Assembly: GCA_032718475.1 (NCBI GenBank) | Contig: JAUCBJ010004926.1 | Span: 1-25,507, forward strand | DNA: 25,507 nucleotides | Direction of reading: 5' to 3' | Source: Nemertoderma westbladi | Lineage: Eukaryota > Xenacoelomorpha > Nemertodermatida > Nemertodermatidae | Shown here: piece by piece, positions 1-9,726 of the stretch | Numbering within the stretch: position 1 is the stretch's first letter | How the letters are laid out: the number at the start of each line of letters is the position of its first letter | Position numbers and translations under genes: made by a program | The notes under the pieces: generated by a model | Databases searched by the model: none | Told to the model about the DNA's origin: nothing | What the model saw: the letters and a program-made list of their open reading frames with translations, nothing else

Positions 1-232
1 AGTACGGCTTAGGTCAGGGGGCAGTCGTTAGTTGGCCACCCATTCGCGTGTCCGCTCCACCCCTCACGAACCCCGGGGTTCGATCATCGAGAACCAGAAC
101 GGCTTGGCTACTAAGGGGCCGTCGGTGCCCGTCGCAAATCCCTGACACAAGCAGTCAGCGGTCCGAGTTCTTTTCAGTCTCGTAATGGCTGCTGTTGGCC
201 AGGGACCGCTAAGGGCAGTCCTTGTCCTTTAG

Positions 233-370
233 GCCTGGCGCATTACCAAATCCACCCCTACAGGCAGCAGGAAGTTGGCCAGGGCCTAATAGTACTCAGG
301 CTAACCTGAATACTGCTTGCATTTTCCATCCCCCCTGGCCCTTATAACTATGAAATTATTCCCGTACCCT
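233..370 (+). CDS. Possible internal exon of the repeat-protein gene
   Basis: A tentative exon upstream of the confident ones. It lies between an acceptor-like pyrimidine tract ending in AG (231-232) and a perfect donor GTAAGT (371-376). One frame reads Pro/Asn/Ser-rich protein (GALPNPPLQAAGS, then NSTQANLNTACIF) but hits a stop just after a C6 run at 330-335. The adjacent frame then reads GPYNYEIIPVP and reaches the donor in exactly the phase the 587 exon needs. A one-base slip in the C run would connect the two halves. So this is either a real exon with an indel (mutation or assembly error) or a coincidence. No domain is recognised. Acceptors at about 276 or 300 are alternatives. Confidence 0.33.
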
Positions 371-586
371 GTAAGTTGCCCCAAAGTTCGCCCATAAATC
401 GCCCCCAGTTTATTGAATGTGCCCAAAACCCATGGTCCCGCACCCAGTAGTAATATCGGAATAATCAATTTTAATAAAATACAAAATTATTCAACTCGCG
501 TTATGGAAAGTTGAAATACCGCGAACAAAATACCAAATGTAAACCATCGCATATCGCGTGTCCTTGACCTTTATTTTGTGTTTCAG

Positions 587-698
587 GTATTCATAAGGAA
601 TCAACCCACAATATAAATATTGGAGATTCAACAACACTGGATTATCTATCAGGATTCCTTAATAAAGCTTACGAATCCGTAGATAATCCCGCCACTCA
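587..698 (+). CDS. Exon of repeat-protein gene, ends at first repeat unit
   Basis: An internal coding exon. The acceptor is a T-rich tract ending in CAG at 584-586 and the donor is GTAAGT at 699-704. It begins with the last two bases of a codon and reads IHKESTHNINIGDSTTLDYL, then SGFLNKAYESVDNPATQ, with the final Gln codon split after two bases. Joining to the acceptor at 1160 restores CAA and continues directly in the long downstream frame. The last 38 nt of the exon are the first copy of the 48-bp tandem repeat that fills the intron, so the donor is itself part of the repeat. The NPAT motif recurs in the next exon's decapeptides, which supports the join. No domain family is recognised. Confidence 0.62.
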
Positions 699-1044
699 GT
701 AAGTTATTAATAAAGCTTACGAAACCGTAGATAATCCCGCCACTCAGTAATTTATTAATAAAGCTTACGAATCCGTAGATAATCCTGCCACTCAGTAAGT
801 TATTAATAAAGCTTACGAATCCGTAGATAATCCCGCCACTCAGTAAGTTATTAATAAAGCTTACGAAACCGTAGATAATCCTGCCACTCAGTAAGTTATT
901 AATAAAGCTTACGAATCCGTAGATAATCCCGCCACTCAGTAAGTTATTAATAAAGCTTACGAAACCGTAGATAATCCCGCCACTCAGTAATTTATTAATA
1001 AAGCTTACGAAACCGTAGATAATCCTGCCACTCAGTAAGTTATT
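661..1044 (+). repeat. 8 x 48-bp tandem repeat carrying splice donors
   Basis: Eight head-to-tail units begin at 661, 709, 757, 805, 853, 901, 949 and 997. Each consists of about 38 nt of exon-like sequence followed by a donor. The donors are GTAAGT at 699, 795, 843, 891, 939 and 1035, and GTAATT at 747 and 987. The period is divisible by 3, so all donors share one phase. Each unit has an in-frame TAA two bases into the intron part, so use of any downstream donor would truncate the protein. The opposite strand is open through the array only because the repeat has no stop there. Confidence 0.93.
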
Positions 1045-1159
1045 AATGTATCTCACGGTAGGTTCTTTATAATTCTTTAAGATGTCTGAGTAAGCCAACT
1101 TACGTACCCGTAATTACACCCATTGTTAGAAACTGACATAGATTTGGTTTGTTTTACAG

Positions 1160-2075
1160 ACTCCATTCCGTGTATCACCCGTATACCGCCACCCATTCTA
1201 CGGGCCACAGCCACCCATTGCTAACATCCAGCACCCCGAGTTCAACCAACCCATCTGCGTTTCTTGGTAGAGAAGTCAACTCCTATGGTTATTCATCAAA
1301 GGCTGAGACTCAGTTTGGTAACCCAGCAACGGCTGTGAATCAGTTTGGTAACCCAGCAACGGATGAGACTCAGTTTGGTAACCCAGCAACGGCTGTGAAT
1401 CAGTTTGGTAACCCAGCAACGGCTGTGAATCAGTTTGGTAACCCAGCAACGGCTGAGACTCAGTTTGGTAACCAAGGAACTGATGTGGCTCAGTTTGGTA
1501 ACCAAGGAACTGATGTGGCTCAGTTTGGTAACCAAGGAACTGATGTGGCTCAGTTTTGTAACCCAGCATTTGATGTGACTCAGTTTGGTAACCCAGCAAC
1601 TAATGTAACTCAGTTTGATAACCCTGCAACGGGTTTAATTCAATTCGGTAACCCAGCAACGGATTTAACTCAGTACGGAAACCCAGCAACGGCTGTAACT
1701 CAGTACGGTAACCAAGCAACGCGCATACACCCGGACTACATCCCAACTGCGGCTATAACCCATCCAGGAATTCCTTCAACTGGAGTAACCCATCATGGTG
1801 ATCGAGCAACGGATGTGACCCACCCGGCCGGGTATCTAGTAGACCCGTTTAACGGGTTTGTTTCCTCCTCTTCAGCGGCGACTACCGCCGATGGCTCGCG
1901 GATCTCGGAAACCTCGCAGAGTTTAGTCGAGGATCTCGAGTTCCTGGCCAACTACGACAGCCAGGACTACAGCATCGGGACCGAGTTAACCAGCCCCATG
2001 TTCGATGTATCTAACCTACGGGACATATCGTTGGACGTGGATGAGAGTGTTGGGTTCGCCTTTAAGTTGCATTGA
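1160..2075 (+). CDS. Last exon: decapeptide-repeat protein, acidic C terminus
   Basis: A terminal coding exon of about 304 codons. The acceptor is a T-rich tract ending in CAG at 1157-1159 and the stop is TGA at 2073-2075. It starts with a His/Ser/Thr/Pro-rich stretch (LHSVYHPYTATHSTGHSH). About 14 clear decapeptides of the type QFGNPATAVN follow (1311-1730), fading into degenerate copies (THPGIPSTGV, THHGDRATDV) up to about 1830. The last 80 residues are Ser-rich and then acidic with spaced hydrophobics (LVEDLEFLANYDSQDY, DVSNLRDISLDVDES), which resembles a transactivation-type tail; that is only an inference. There is no Cys pair, membrane segment or catalytic motif. An open frame also runs on the opposite strand of the repeats but is a by-product of their composition. 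The family was not recognised. Confidence 0.65.
1311..1730 (+). repeat. 14 x 30-bp coding minisatellite
   Basis: Fourteen in-frame 30-bp units start every 30 bases from 1311 to 1701. Each encodes a decapeptide with core Q(F/Y)GNPAT or Q(F/Y)GNQ(G/A)T. The 5' units are nearly identical, including at third codon positions. Units after about 1550 diverge progressively and the pattern dissolves by about 1830. This suggests recent homogenisation or expansion at the 5' side of an older array. Confidence 0.92.
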
Positions 2076-3744
2076 GTGGATTTACATTAGTCCAATCGTT
2101 TTGTTTACCACGAATTATTGCGGTGGCTGGATTGTGCCAATTAATAACCAAAGTGTCTCCCTGTCGGATTTGAACCAGCGCCGTAGTTTACCCTGCTAAC
2201 ACTTCCCCTATTATTTAAAGGTTCACCCAGATGTTAATTGCATAATATTTTTAATTAAGAAGTAAATTAACATACCGGTAGTTAAGTAACCGTTTATTAA
2301 CGCTTTGTAGTGCTTCTCACACTATAAATACACCTTAATAATTCTAGAATTCATAATTCAGGTACATCCCCGCCACCCTCACAATTATTATTGTAACTAA
2401 AAAAACACACTAAAGATATTTTTGGGACTTCAGTCGGTATTAATTCTAATGTTTTTTTGTCTTTATTCTAGAATATTAATTATTATTTAGTTTAACCTTT
2501 ATTGAAGCGTTTTGTTTATTCATTACGTTACGTTTACTAGAAAGGCATTTTCCTAAAGTTACACATGTAATTAATATTCTAGAACTGAGTAAAAAAGAAT
2601 ATTGAAATTATATTGATTTACGCGCCAAAAGGTGCAGATTTGAATTTCGATTATCCCCGGAAGTTGTTGGTGAAATTTAAAACGGTTTTCAGATTCGGAA
2701 TCTGCAGATGGAGACCTGGAATTTCATTCCAAAGACTTATAATAAAGCCAACAGAGATTGTTAAATACTTCATATTACTCAATATGCATTTTTAACGGCT
2801 TGTTATTGGTAAATAATTAGAAAATTGAAAACTCCGGCCCTGCCAGCAGTAAGATAATGTATTTAACTGCCATACCAAATTTCGTCGCATTTGATTGAAA
2901 TTAAAAAAAATTATGGTGGGGGCTCCAGAAATGGTGGTTGAATTTAGGGGGGGAGTATGATGGTAATCCATACATTTCTGGTACAAAATAATATCATTAG
3001 GATTTTCGTATAATAATTTGAGGATGGATCGTGTACCTGAATTAAGAAATTATTATTCTGGAACATAATAAGATGTCATTATACCATCCAATAATATGTT
3101 TGTGCTTTGATTTTAACTAAAATGCCTCAATAGGGTTGGTGCTCGAAGAAATATTTTGGCTAGAAACAATTAATTCCAAAGTGATACAGTATTGAACTGC
3201 CCTGAATTGAACGTCGGTCTCTGCTACTTATTAAAACGCGGAAAAAGACAGTTTCATTTCCCGCGGAAAACTATTTTATACTTAATCGCGTTTGATATTT
3301 GCCCCTTATACATATATAGCTGGATATCCAATCCATTCAAATACACATAAATTCTCAATGATTTAAGAGAATCCTATTATTTTTTGGCACTACAAATAAA
3401 TAAATGAATTATTGGATTTTATTACAACAAAAAAACACAACCCGCCACTTATTCAGAGTACCTCTATACCCTTCACTCAACTATTACTTCTAGCCAATAA
3501 CTTGTCATGCACCAGCAATATTGTCCTTTTTAATAACAGTTATTATGTATAAATTTTTGTAATTATATTTCAAGTAGAATAGCTCATCAATTCATTTTAA
3601 GTAATAATTGTTTATTTATTTATCTTTGTATAATTTTTGCATCCCTATAGATAGTACAATATAGTACATAGTAGTAAAATTTAGTCAATACCTGGTCAGT
3701 AAAGAGTTTGACGTTATAAATAGGATAATTTTTAGATTCATTAT
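2076..3744. other. AT-rich non-coding stretch, likely 3' UTR then intergenic
   Basis: No credible gene was found. The first part is probably the 3' UTR of the upstream gene, with a candidate poly(A) signal AATAAA at 2741-2746 on the + strand. Short open frames at 2005-2199, 2613-2795 and 2792-2986 have no domain, splice support or plausible composition. A small inverted-repeat element (2466-2584) lies inside. Confidence 0.6.
2466..2584. repeat. 119-bp inverted-repeat element (possible MITE)
   Basis: Perfect 17-bp terminal inverted repeats, TTCTAGAATATTAATTA at 2466-2482 and its exact reverse complement at 2568-2584, enclose about 85 bp of AT-rich sequence with no coding capacity. This is the architecture of a miniature inverted-repeat element or a very small hairpin element. 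No clear target-site duplication is visible. Confidence 0.5.
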
Positions 3745-4938
3745 GCCAAGGAAGAATCCCTGTTCACCACCATGGGTGCTCTTCCACAGTAAACCCTGCC
3801 ACTCTGTTTCCCAAAGGAATGCCTGTTCACCACCAGGGTGATCTTCCACAGTAAACCCTTCCACTCTGTTTCCTAAAAGAATGCCTGTTCAGCACCATGG
3901 GTGATCTTCCACAGTAAACCCTTCCACTCTGTTTCCTAAAAGAATGCCTGTTCACCACCAGGGTGATCTTTCACAGTAAACCATTCCACTCTGTTTCCTA
4001 AAAGAATGCCTGTTCACCACCATGGGTGATCTTCCACAATAAACCCCCCCACTCTTTCCTAAAGGAATGTCTGTTCACCACCAGGGTGATCTTCCACAGT
4101 AAACCCTTCCACTCTGTTTCCTAAAAGAATGCCTGTTCACCACCAGGGTGATCTTCCACAGTAAACCCTCCCACTCTTTCCTAAAGGAATGTCTGTTCAC
4201 CACCAGGGTGTTCTTCCACAGTAAACCCTTCCACTCTGTTTCCTAAAAGAATGCCTGTTCAGTGTTCACCACCAGGGTGATCTTTCACAGTAAACCATTC
4301 CACTCTGTTTCCTAAAAGAATGCCTGTTCACCACCATGGGTGATCTTCCACAATAAACCCCCCCCCCCCCCCCCCCCCCCACTCTTTCCTAAAGGAATGT
4401 CTGTTCACCACCAGGGTGATCTTCCACAGTAAACCCTTCCACTCTGTTTCCTAAAAGAATGCCTGTTCACCACCAGGGTGATCTTCCACAGTAAACCCTC
4501 CCACTCTTTCCTAAAGGAATGTCTGTTCACCACCAGGGTGATCTTCCACAGTAAACCCTTCCACTCTGTTTCCTAAAAGAATGCCTGTTCACCACCAGGG
4601 TGATCTTTCACAGTAAACCATTCCACTCTGTTTCCTAAAAGAATGCCTGTTCACCACCAGGGTGATCTTCCACAGTAAACCCTCCCACTCTTTCCTAAAG
4701 GAATGTCTGTTCACCACCAGGGTGATCTTCCACAGTAAACCCTTCCACTCTGTTTCCTAAAAGAATGCCTGTTCACCACCAGGGTGATCTTCCACAGTAA
4801 ACCCTTCCACTCTGTTTCCTAAAAGAATGCCTGTTCACCACCAGGGTGATCTTTCACAGTAAACCCTCCCACTCTTTCCTAAAGGAATGTCTGTTCACCA
4901 CCAGGGTGATCTTCCACAGTAAACCCTACCCCTCTGTT
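3745..4938. repeat. About 19-copy 59/62-bp minisatellite
   Basis: Roughly 19 tandem units contain the landmark GTTCACCACCAGGGTGATCT. There are two unit types: a longer one (about 62 bp, CTTCCACTCTGTTTCC) and a shorter one (about 59 bp, CTCCCACTCTTTCC). They recur in mixed order, giving a partial higher-order structure. A C7 run in one unit (about 4046-4052) is C23 in a sister unit (4358-4380), and one unit carries an extra GTTCAGT-like insertion near 4257-4264. No reading frame is maintained. Confidence 0.93.
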
Positions 4939-4944
4939 TAAAAA

Positions 4945-5105
4945 GTTGCCTTCATGCCTTGTTCTCATTTATCGACCTGTAAAGGTGGAGGTTCTTAAAG
5001 CACTTTGCCCAAACAGTACTACCACATCTAGGGATCGAACCAGGGACTCCTGATTGGAAGCCCAGGAATGTCACCGCTTGACGAAGCTGCTGCTTAAATT
5101 GAGTT
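4945..5105 (-). mobile_element. tRNA-derived SINE, minus strand
   Basis: Read on the - strand, a tRNA-like head begins near 5105. It contains an anticodon-arm-like CCTGG...TCAGG and a B-box GGTTCGATCCC (about 5036-5046). A body segment follows with the pattern GGGCAAAGTGCTTTAAGAAC, then TCCACC, then a GATAAATGAGAAC-like motif. That body resembles the conserved central domain shared by many metazoan SINEs (GGGCAAGGCACTTTA..., CCACC..., TATAAATGGGTACC). The 3' end abuts the minisatellite. Boundaries are approximate and no target duplication was identified. An overlapping minus-strand open frame (4952-5260) is incidental. Confidence 0.72.
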
Positions 5106-5836
5106 ATGAATTTTTCGAGGGTTGAAATCAGGGACAGGATACAGTTACAGTACAAAAATACGAACCAATTATCCAAACGATTTGATACGAATTGCATTTT
5201 GAGAATGATCGAAAAAATATTTTTCAAATCAGGCCTCGCTCGCAAGTATTTATTTCTCACAAAGTAAAATTAACAGTTTAATGAAATAAATTAATAAACT
5301 AAGCTATAACTAACAATAATTTAATAATGTGGCTTTCAGGTAACAATAATTATATATTAATGTGGTTTTCAGGGTGTAAAGAAAGATATTCTTGAGTAAG
5401 TTGGAAGCTTGTAAGGATTGCATACAATAGCATAGCAATTCATGTCACAGTGTAGTAAGTGCGTGCATGACAGATGTTATTGCCACCAAACAATTGTATG
5501 TCGTGAAGTCTTTGCATTCACTCACGCACTGATACCCAATGTTACCAGACAATATGGAAGTCTACAAAACCCGTCTGTCTAGCCATAAGGGCTCGTACAA
5601 ACTCCACGCAGTCAAATAGAACAACACCAAATTATAATTAGTAGCAATTAATACTCCATGTATTCAATAATATCGATTTAATTCATCTGTAATGTGTTTA
5701 ATATGCTTTGCAATTTCATCTTTAGATTTTATATTATAATGATTTATAGTACGACCCTCATATTGCGATTAGTGCGGAGCCTCGAACATCAAATGAAATC
5801 TTCAGTTTTAATTATAAATTCAATAATTATATCATC
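5106..5836. other. Non-coding AT-rich spacer
   Basis: Nothing gene-like was found. A short direct duplication of about 35 bp containing TAATGTGG and TTTCAGG occurs at about 5317-5374. The remainder is AT-rich unique-looking sequence leading into the satellite. Confidence 0.6.
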
Positions 5837-7539
5837 TTACTGACTCAATAATTCCATTATATTGACTAAGTAACTCAATATATTGTCTTACTAACTCAAT
5901 ATGTTGACTTAGTAACTCTATCTCACTAACTCAATATGCTGACTTAGTAACTCAATATATTGAATTACTAACTCAATATGTTGACTTAGTAACTCTATCT
6001 CACTAACTCAATATGCTGACTTAGTAACTCAATATATTGACTTAGTAACTCAATATATTGACTTAGTAACTCAATATATTGAATTACTAACTCAATATGT
6101 TGACTTAGTAACTCTATCTCACTAACTCAATATGCTGACTTAGTAACTCAATATATTGACTTAGTAACTCAATATATTGACTTAGTAACTCAATATATTG
6201 AATTACTAACTCAATATGTTGACTTAGTAACTCTATCTCACTAACTCAATATGCTGACTTAGTAACTCAATATGTTGACTTAGTAACTCAATATATTGAA
6301 TTACTAACTCAATATGTTGACTTAATAACTCTATCTCACTAACTCAATATGCTGACTTAGTAACTCAATATATTGACTTAGTAACTCAATATATTGACTT
6401 AGTAACTCAATATATTGACTTAGTAACTCAATATATTGAATTACTAACTCAATATGTTGACTTAGTAACTCTATCTCACTAACTCAATATGCTGACTTAG
6501 TAACTCAATATGTTGACTTAGTAACTCAATATATTGAATTACTAACTCAATATGTTGACTTAGTAACTCTATCTCACTAACTCAATATGCTGACTTAGTA
6601 ACTCAATATGTTGACTTAGTAACTCAATATATTGAATTACTAACTCAATATGTTGACTTAGTAACTCTATCTCACTAACTCAATATGCTGACTTAGTAAC
6701 TCAATATATTGTCTTACTAACTCAATATGTTGACTTAGTAACTCTATCTCACTAACTCAATATGCTGACTTAGTAACTCAATATATTGACTTAGTAACTC
6801 AATATATTGAATTACTAACTCAATATATTGACTTACTAACTCAATATATTGACTTACTAACTCAATATATTGACTTACTAATTCAATATATTGACTTACT
6901 AACTCAATATGTTGACTTAGTAACTCTATCTCACTAACTCAATATGCTGACTTAGTAACTCAATATATTGACTTACTAACTCAATATGTTGACTTACTAA
7001 TTCAAGATATTGAATTACTAACTCAATATGTTGACTTAGTAACTCTATCTCACTAACTCAATATGCTGACTTAGTAACTCAATATATTGACTTAGTAACT
7101 CAATATATTGAATTACTAACTCAATATGTTGACTTAGTAACTCTATCTCACTAACTCAATATGCTGACTTAGTAACTCAATATATATACTTACTAACTCA
7201 ATATGTTGACTTACTAATTCAAGATATTGACTTACTAACTCAATATGTTGACTTAGTAACTCTATCTCACTAACTCAATATGCTGACTTAGTAACTCAAT
7301 ATATTGACTTAGTAACTCAATATATTGAATTACTAACTCAATATGTTGACTTAGTAACTCTATCTCGCTAACTCAATATGCTGACTTAGTAACTCAATAT
7401 ATTGACTTAGTAACTCAATATATTGAATTACTAACTCAATATATTGACTTACTAACTCAATATGTTGACTTACTAACTCAATATGCTGACTTAGTAACTC
7501 AATATGTTGACTTACTAACTCTATCTCAATGTTGACTTA
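5837..7539. repeat. 1.7-kb AT-rich satellite, about 21-bp monomer
   Basis: The array is built from about 21-bp monomers of the type CTCAATATATTGACTTAGTAA, with variants (ATGTTGA, ATGCTGA, GAATTACTAA) and a 14-bp form CTCTATCTCACTAA. Monomers are organised in a recurring block: ATGTTGA monomer, CTCTATCTCACTAA, ATGCTGA monomer, then one or more ATATTGA monomers. Block length varies by monomer number. The core TCAATATATTGA is a perfect 12-bp palindrome, so the array is a series of dyads. It is non-coding, and degenerate at both edges. Confidence 0.95.
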
Positions 7540-9402
7540 GCGGGAATAAAATATACCGTATAACGATAACGTATAAAACGGTATATACGCAGTTATCACT
7601 ACCGCTAAGAAGAAGATTTAGATGTTTTAGAGGCGGCGTAGATTAGTGTATTGGTTAATACTGCGGTTACTTGGCAACATCTGTCAATATTTATATTTGG
7701 CGTACAGGTTTACCGTGCAATGAAAGTGGTTCTGTTTGTTGTACCAGTGTGGTTACACGGTATAGTATTTATTAATAAATTCGATTAGTAGTTTGAGATT
7801 AACTAGCCATCACCAATAATTACCAAATATTAATAATATTTATCCTAAAACAAACCACAGTGCCTAAGTTTTAGTGCAACTGTAATGTACAATAATTTGT
7901 GATATTGATCTGTACTAGTTCTTTTTTTTAATTATAGGTTATGTTTTTAGTAAATTATTATTATTATTGCTAAGAATTCCAACGCAGATAGCCTTTAATA
8001 ATATTGTGTGTGACCCTTAGAAATTTTTTTAGAATGTTTTGTATTCGATTTGAATGTATTATTATTAATGGATGATTATGTATATTTAGTTAAATAATTA
8101 TTTAATTGTTTTATTAATGAAGGATGTGCTATATCAGTATATTAAATATTTATCACTGGTAATCCTGTATGGATTCATTCAAGTACTATTTATTTTTTTA
8201 ATAATACGACAATTGGGGTTGGGGTTATTTTCAAATGAGAAACAACTGGCTATATACTTAAAATGTAGGCTACAAAGCTACATTTTGGCGGAAGGCTTAC
8301 ATTATAGCTGTCACAATATAAATACTAACTAGTCCTGTATACTGTAAAAGCTTGTGCTACAAACACAGTCTATGGTCTTGACGCTAAAATTATTTGAAAT
8401 AGATCACCTAAGAGCTCACTGTACCGGTGCAGGTAAATGCAAACGCAAAAATTTAACAACAAAAGATTAGTTTTTATTGGTAGACTTTTCGAAATGTTAT
8501 TACGGAATGAAACTAATATTATATTTGTTGCAAAGTTCACTACTTTGTGATGCCCTGATCTACTAGGCTTTTTTACCTTGACTCACTCGCTACCTCCGTT
8601 TACTCAACAGCTCTGCACCACCACCACCACCACCGCGGACCGCGGACCGCCCTGTTCTTCAAAACCGAACAATTTTTTGTCACATTTATCTTTCATCTTT
8701 GCGCCTCGAAATATTATACCCCCCCCCCCCCCCCCCGGTCACTTAACACTTGTGAAACATTTAATAACCATCGCTTTATTTAATTTGGGGCACCCGCAAA
8801 TCCCCGCTAAATTTCACTGCACATTTTTTTCTAAATAAAACGATATATTTGATAGAAAAGGATATCTTTAAATCTTACTATAAAGTTGGTTAACCATAAC
8901 AACTATCATGAATTGAATATACAACGCACCCATTCCTGCAGGCCCATTAATTATTATTATTAATGACTAGTCATGTAATTTAACATTTAGGCCTTCATTT
9001 TTACAGGTTGTAATCACCACAAGAATTCTAGAATTGACACTGCTCGTAAACATATTAGTAAGAAAACCGAAGCGTTATAGGCACCGATTTGCGACGCTGT
9101 CTGACTGAGAGTTTAAATGTGTGTCAAATAATGTATGATTTGGTTGTAAAATAAAGTTATAAAAGATGATGATAATACAAAGTTCCGTATGTTTACGTAC
9201 TTAATTTACATTTTACAATACGTCGTATAAAATAATAATTACAACAATAAAAACAAATATAATTATAAGTAAGATTTATGAATAATTTTATAAATTATTT
9301 AAAATGAGTCCTTTTTCAAAAAAACAAAAGGGGTGCTGACATAACTAAAGCCACCAATGCAAAACATGACAATTTAATGACACACCGTGTTCATTGAATC
9401 TT
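7540..9402. other. Non-coding stretch between satellite and Ig-gene 3' end
   Basis: No gene could be supported. Contents are a small inverted repeat TATACCGT / ACGGTATA just after the satellite (about 7552-7594), an (ACC)n stretch near 8617-8634, a C18 homopolymer at 8719-8736, and AT-rich sequence. Open frames at 8117-8332 (hydrophobic, Leu/Ile/Phe from AT-rich DNA) and 8578-8838 lack domain or splice support. The last few hundred bases are probably the 3' UTR of the minus-strand exon ending at 9403. Confidence 0.6.
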
Positions 9403-9657
9403 TCAGTTATCATCGCCACTGTCTTCCTCTTTATGATGATGTTTATGCTTGTGCTTATCTTTGTGCTTGTGCTTGTGTTTATGTTTCTTCTTCTTCCCCC
9501 CTGTGTTACCATCTATTGTTAAGGCCATTAACGCGTCCAGTTCGGGGTCAGCTGGTTCATTAACCTCCTTGCCTTTTTGCCTCTTCCGAGAGATTAGGAA
9601 TCCGACACCGGTTAGTATAATTCCAACCCAAATAATCGCGATTACTGCATAGAGTGG
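9403..9657 (-). CDS. Last exon: transmembrane helix and His/Lys-repeat tail
   Basis: A minus-strand terminal exon of 84 codons plus stop. The acceptor is a T-rich tract ending in CAG (9658-9660 on the + strand) and the phase is 0. It opens with a typical single-pass helix (LYAVIAIIWVGIILTGVGFL) followed by basic stop-transfer residues (SRKRQKGK). The cytoplasmic tail has an acidic/aliphatic segment (PADPELDALMALTIDG), then Lys4 and an alternating His-Lys stretch (HKHKHKHKDKHKHKHHHK), ending EEDSGDDN. Joining it to the exon at 10055-10230 gives Ig-end, short stalk, membrane helix and tail, which is a type I membrane protein. The plus-strand open frame here is a shadow. The His/Lys tail suggests metal or acidic-lipid/protein binding, but that is inference. 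Confidence 0.8.
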   Translation of the reverse strand, partial: PLYAVIAIIWVGIILTGVGFLISRKRQKGKEVNEPADPELDALMALTIDGNTGGKKKKHKHKHKHKDKHKHKHHHKEEDSGDDN

Positions 9658-9726
9658 CTGCAAATAGTTATTGTGAAATTGTGAATAAATGTAGGAATTA
9701 TCGTTATTGCGTAACCGTTAAGTCGG

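Noticed and set aside
649-1098. 149-residue minus-strand open frame with 16-residue repeats
   Set aside because: It is the reverse complement of the 48-bp splice-donor repeat; it has no start context, no splice support, and exists only because the repeat length is a multiple of 3 without stops on that strand.
1276-1599. Minus-strand repeat frames opposite the decapeptide exon
   Set aside because: By-product of the 30-bp coding repeat; the + strand frame joins an upstream exon in phase and runs far beyond the repeats.
2150-2215. tRNA-like or SINE fragment (minus-strand GGTTCAAATCC)
   Set aside because: A B-box match only; no A-box at the right spacing and no pairing arms, so chance is likely.
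3745-4938. CRISPR-like regular repeat array
   Set aside because: Units are contiguous with no unique spacers, in a eukaryotic setting; it is a minisatellite.
8117-8332. Possible small hydrophobic membrane protein
   Set aside because: Hydrophobic composition follows from AT-rich DNA; no splice signals, repeats or neighbours support it.
8578-8838. 86-residue frame with Thr and Pro runs
   Set aside because: Driven by (ACC)n and the C18 homopolymer; no domain or gene context.
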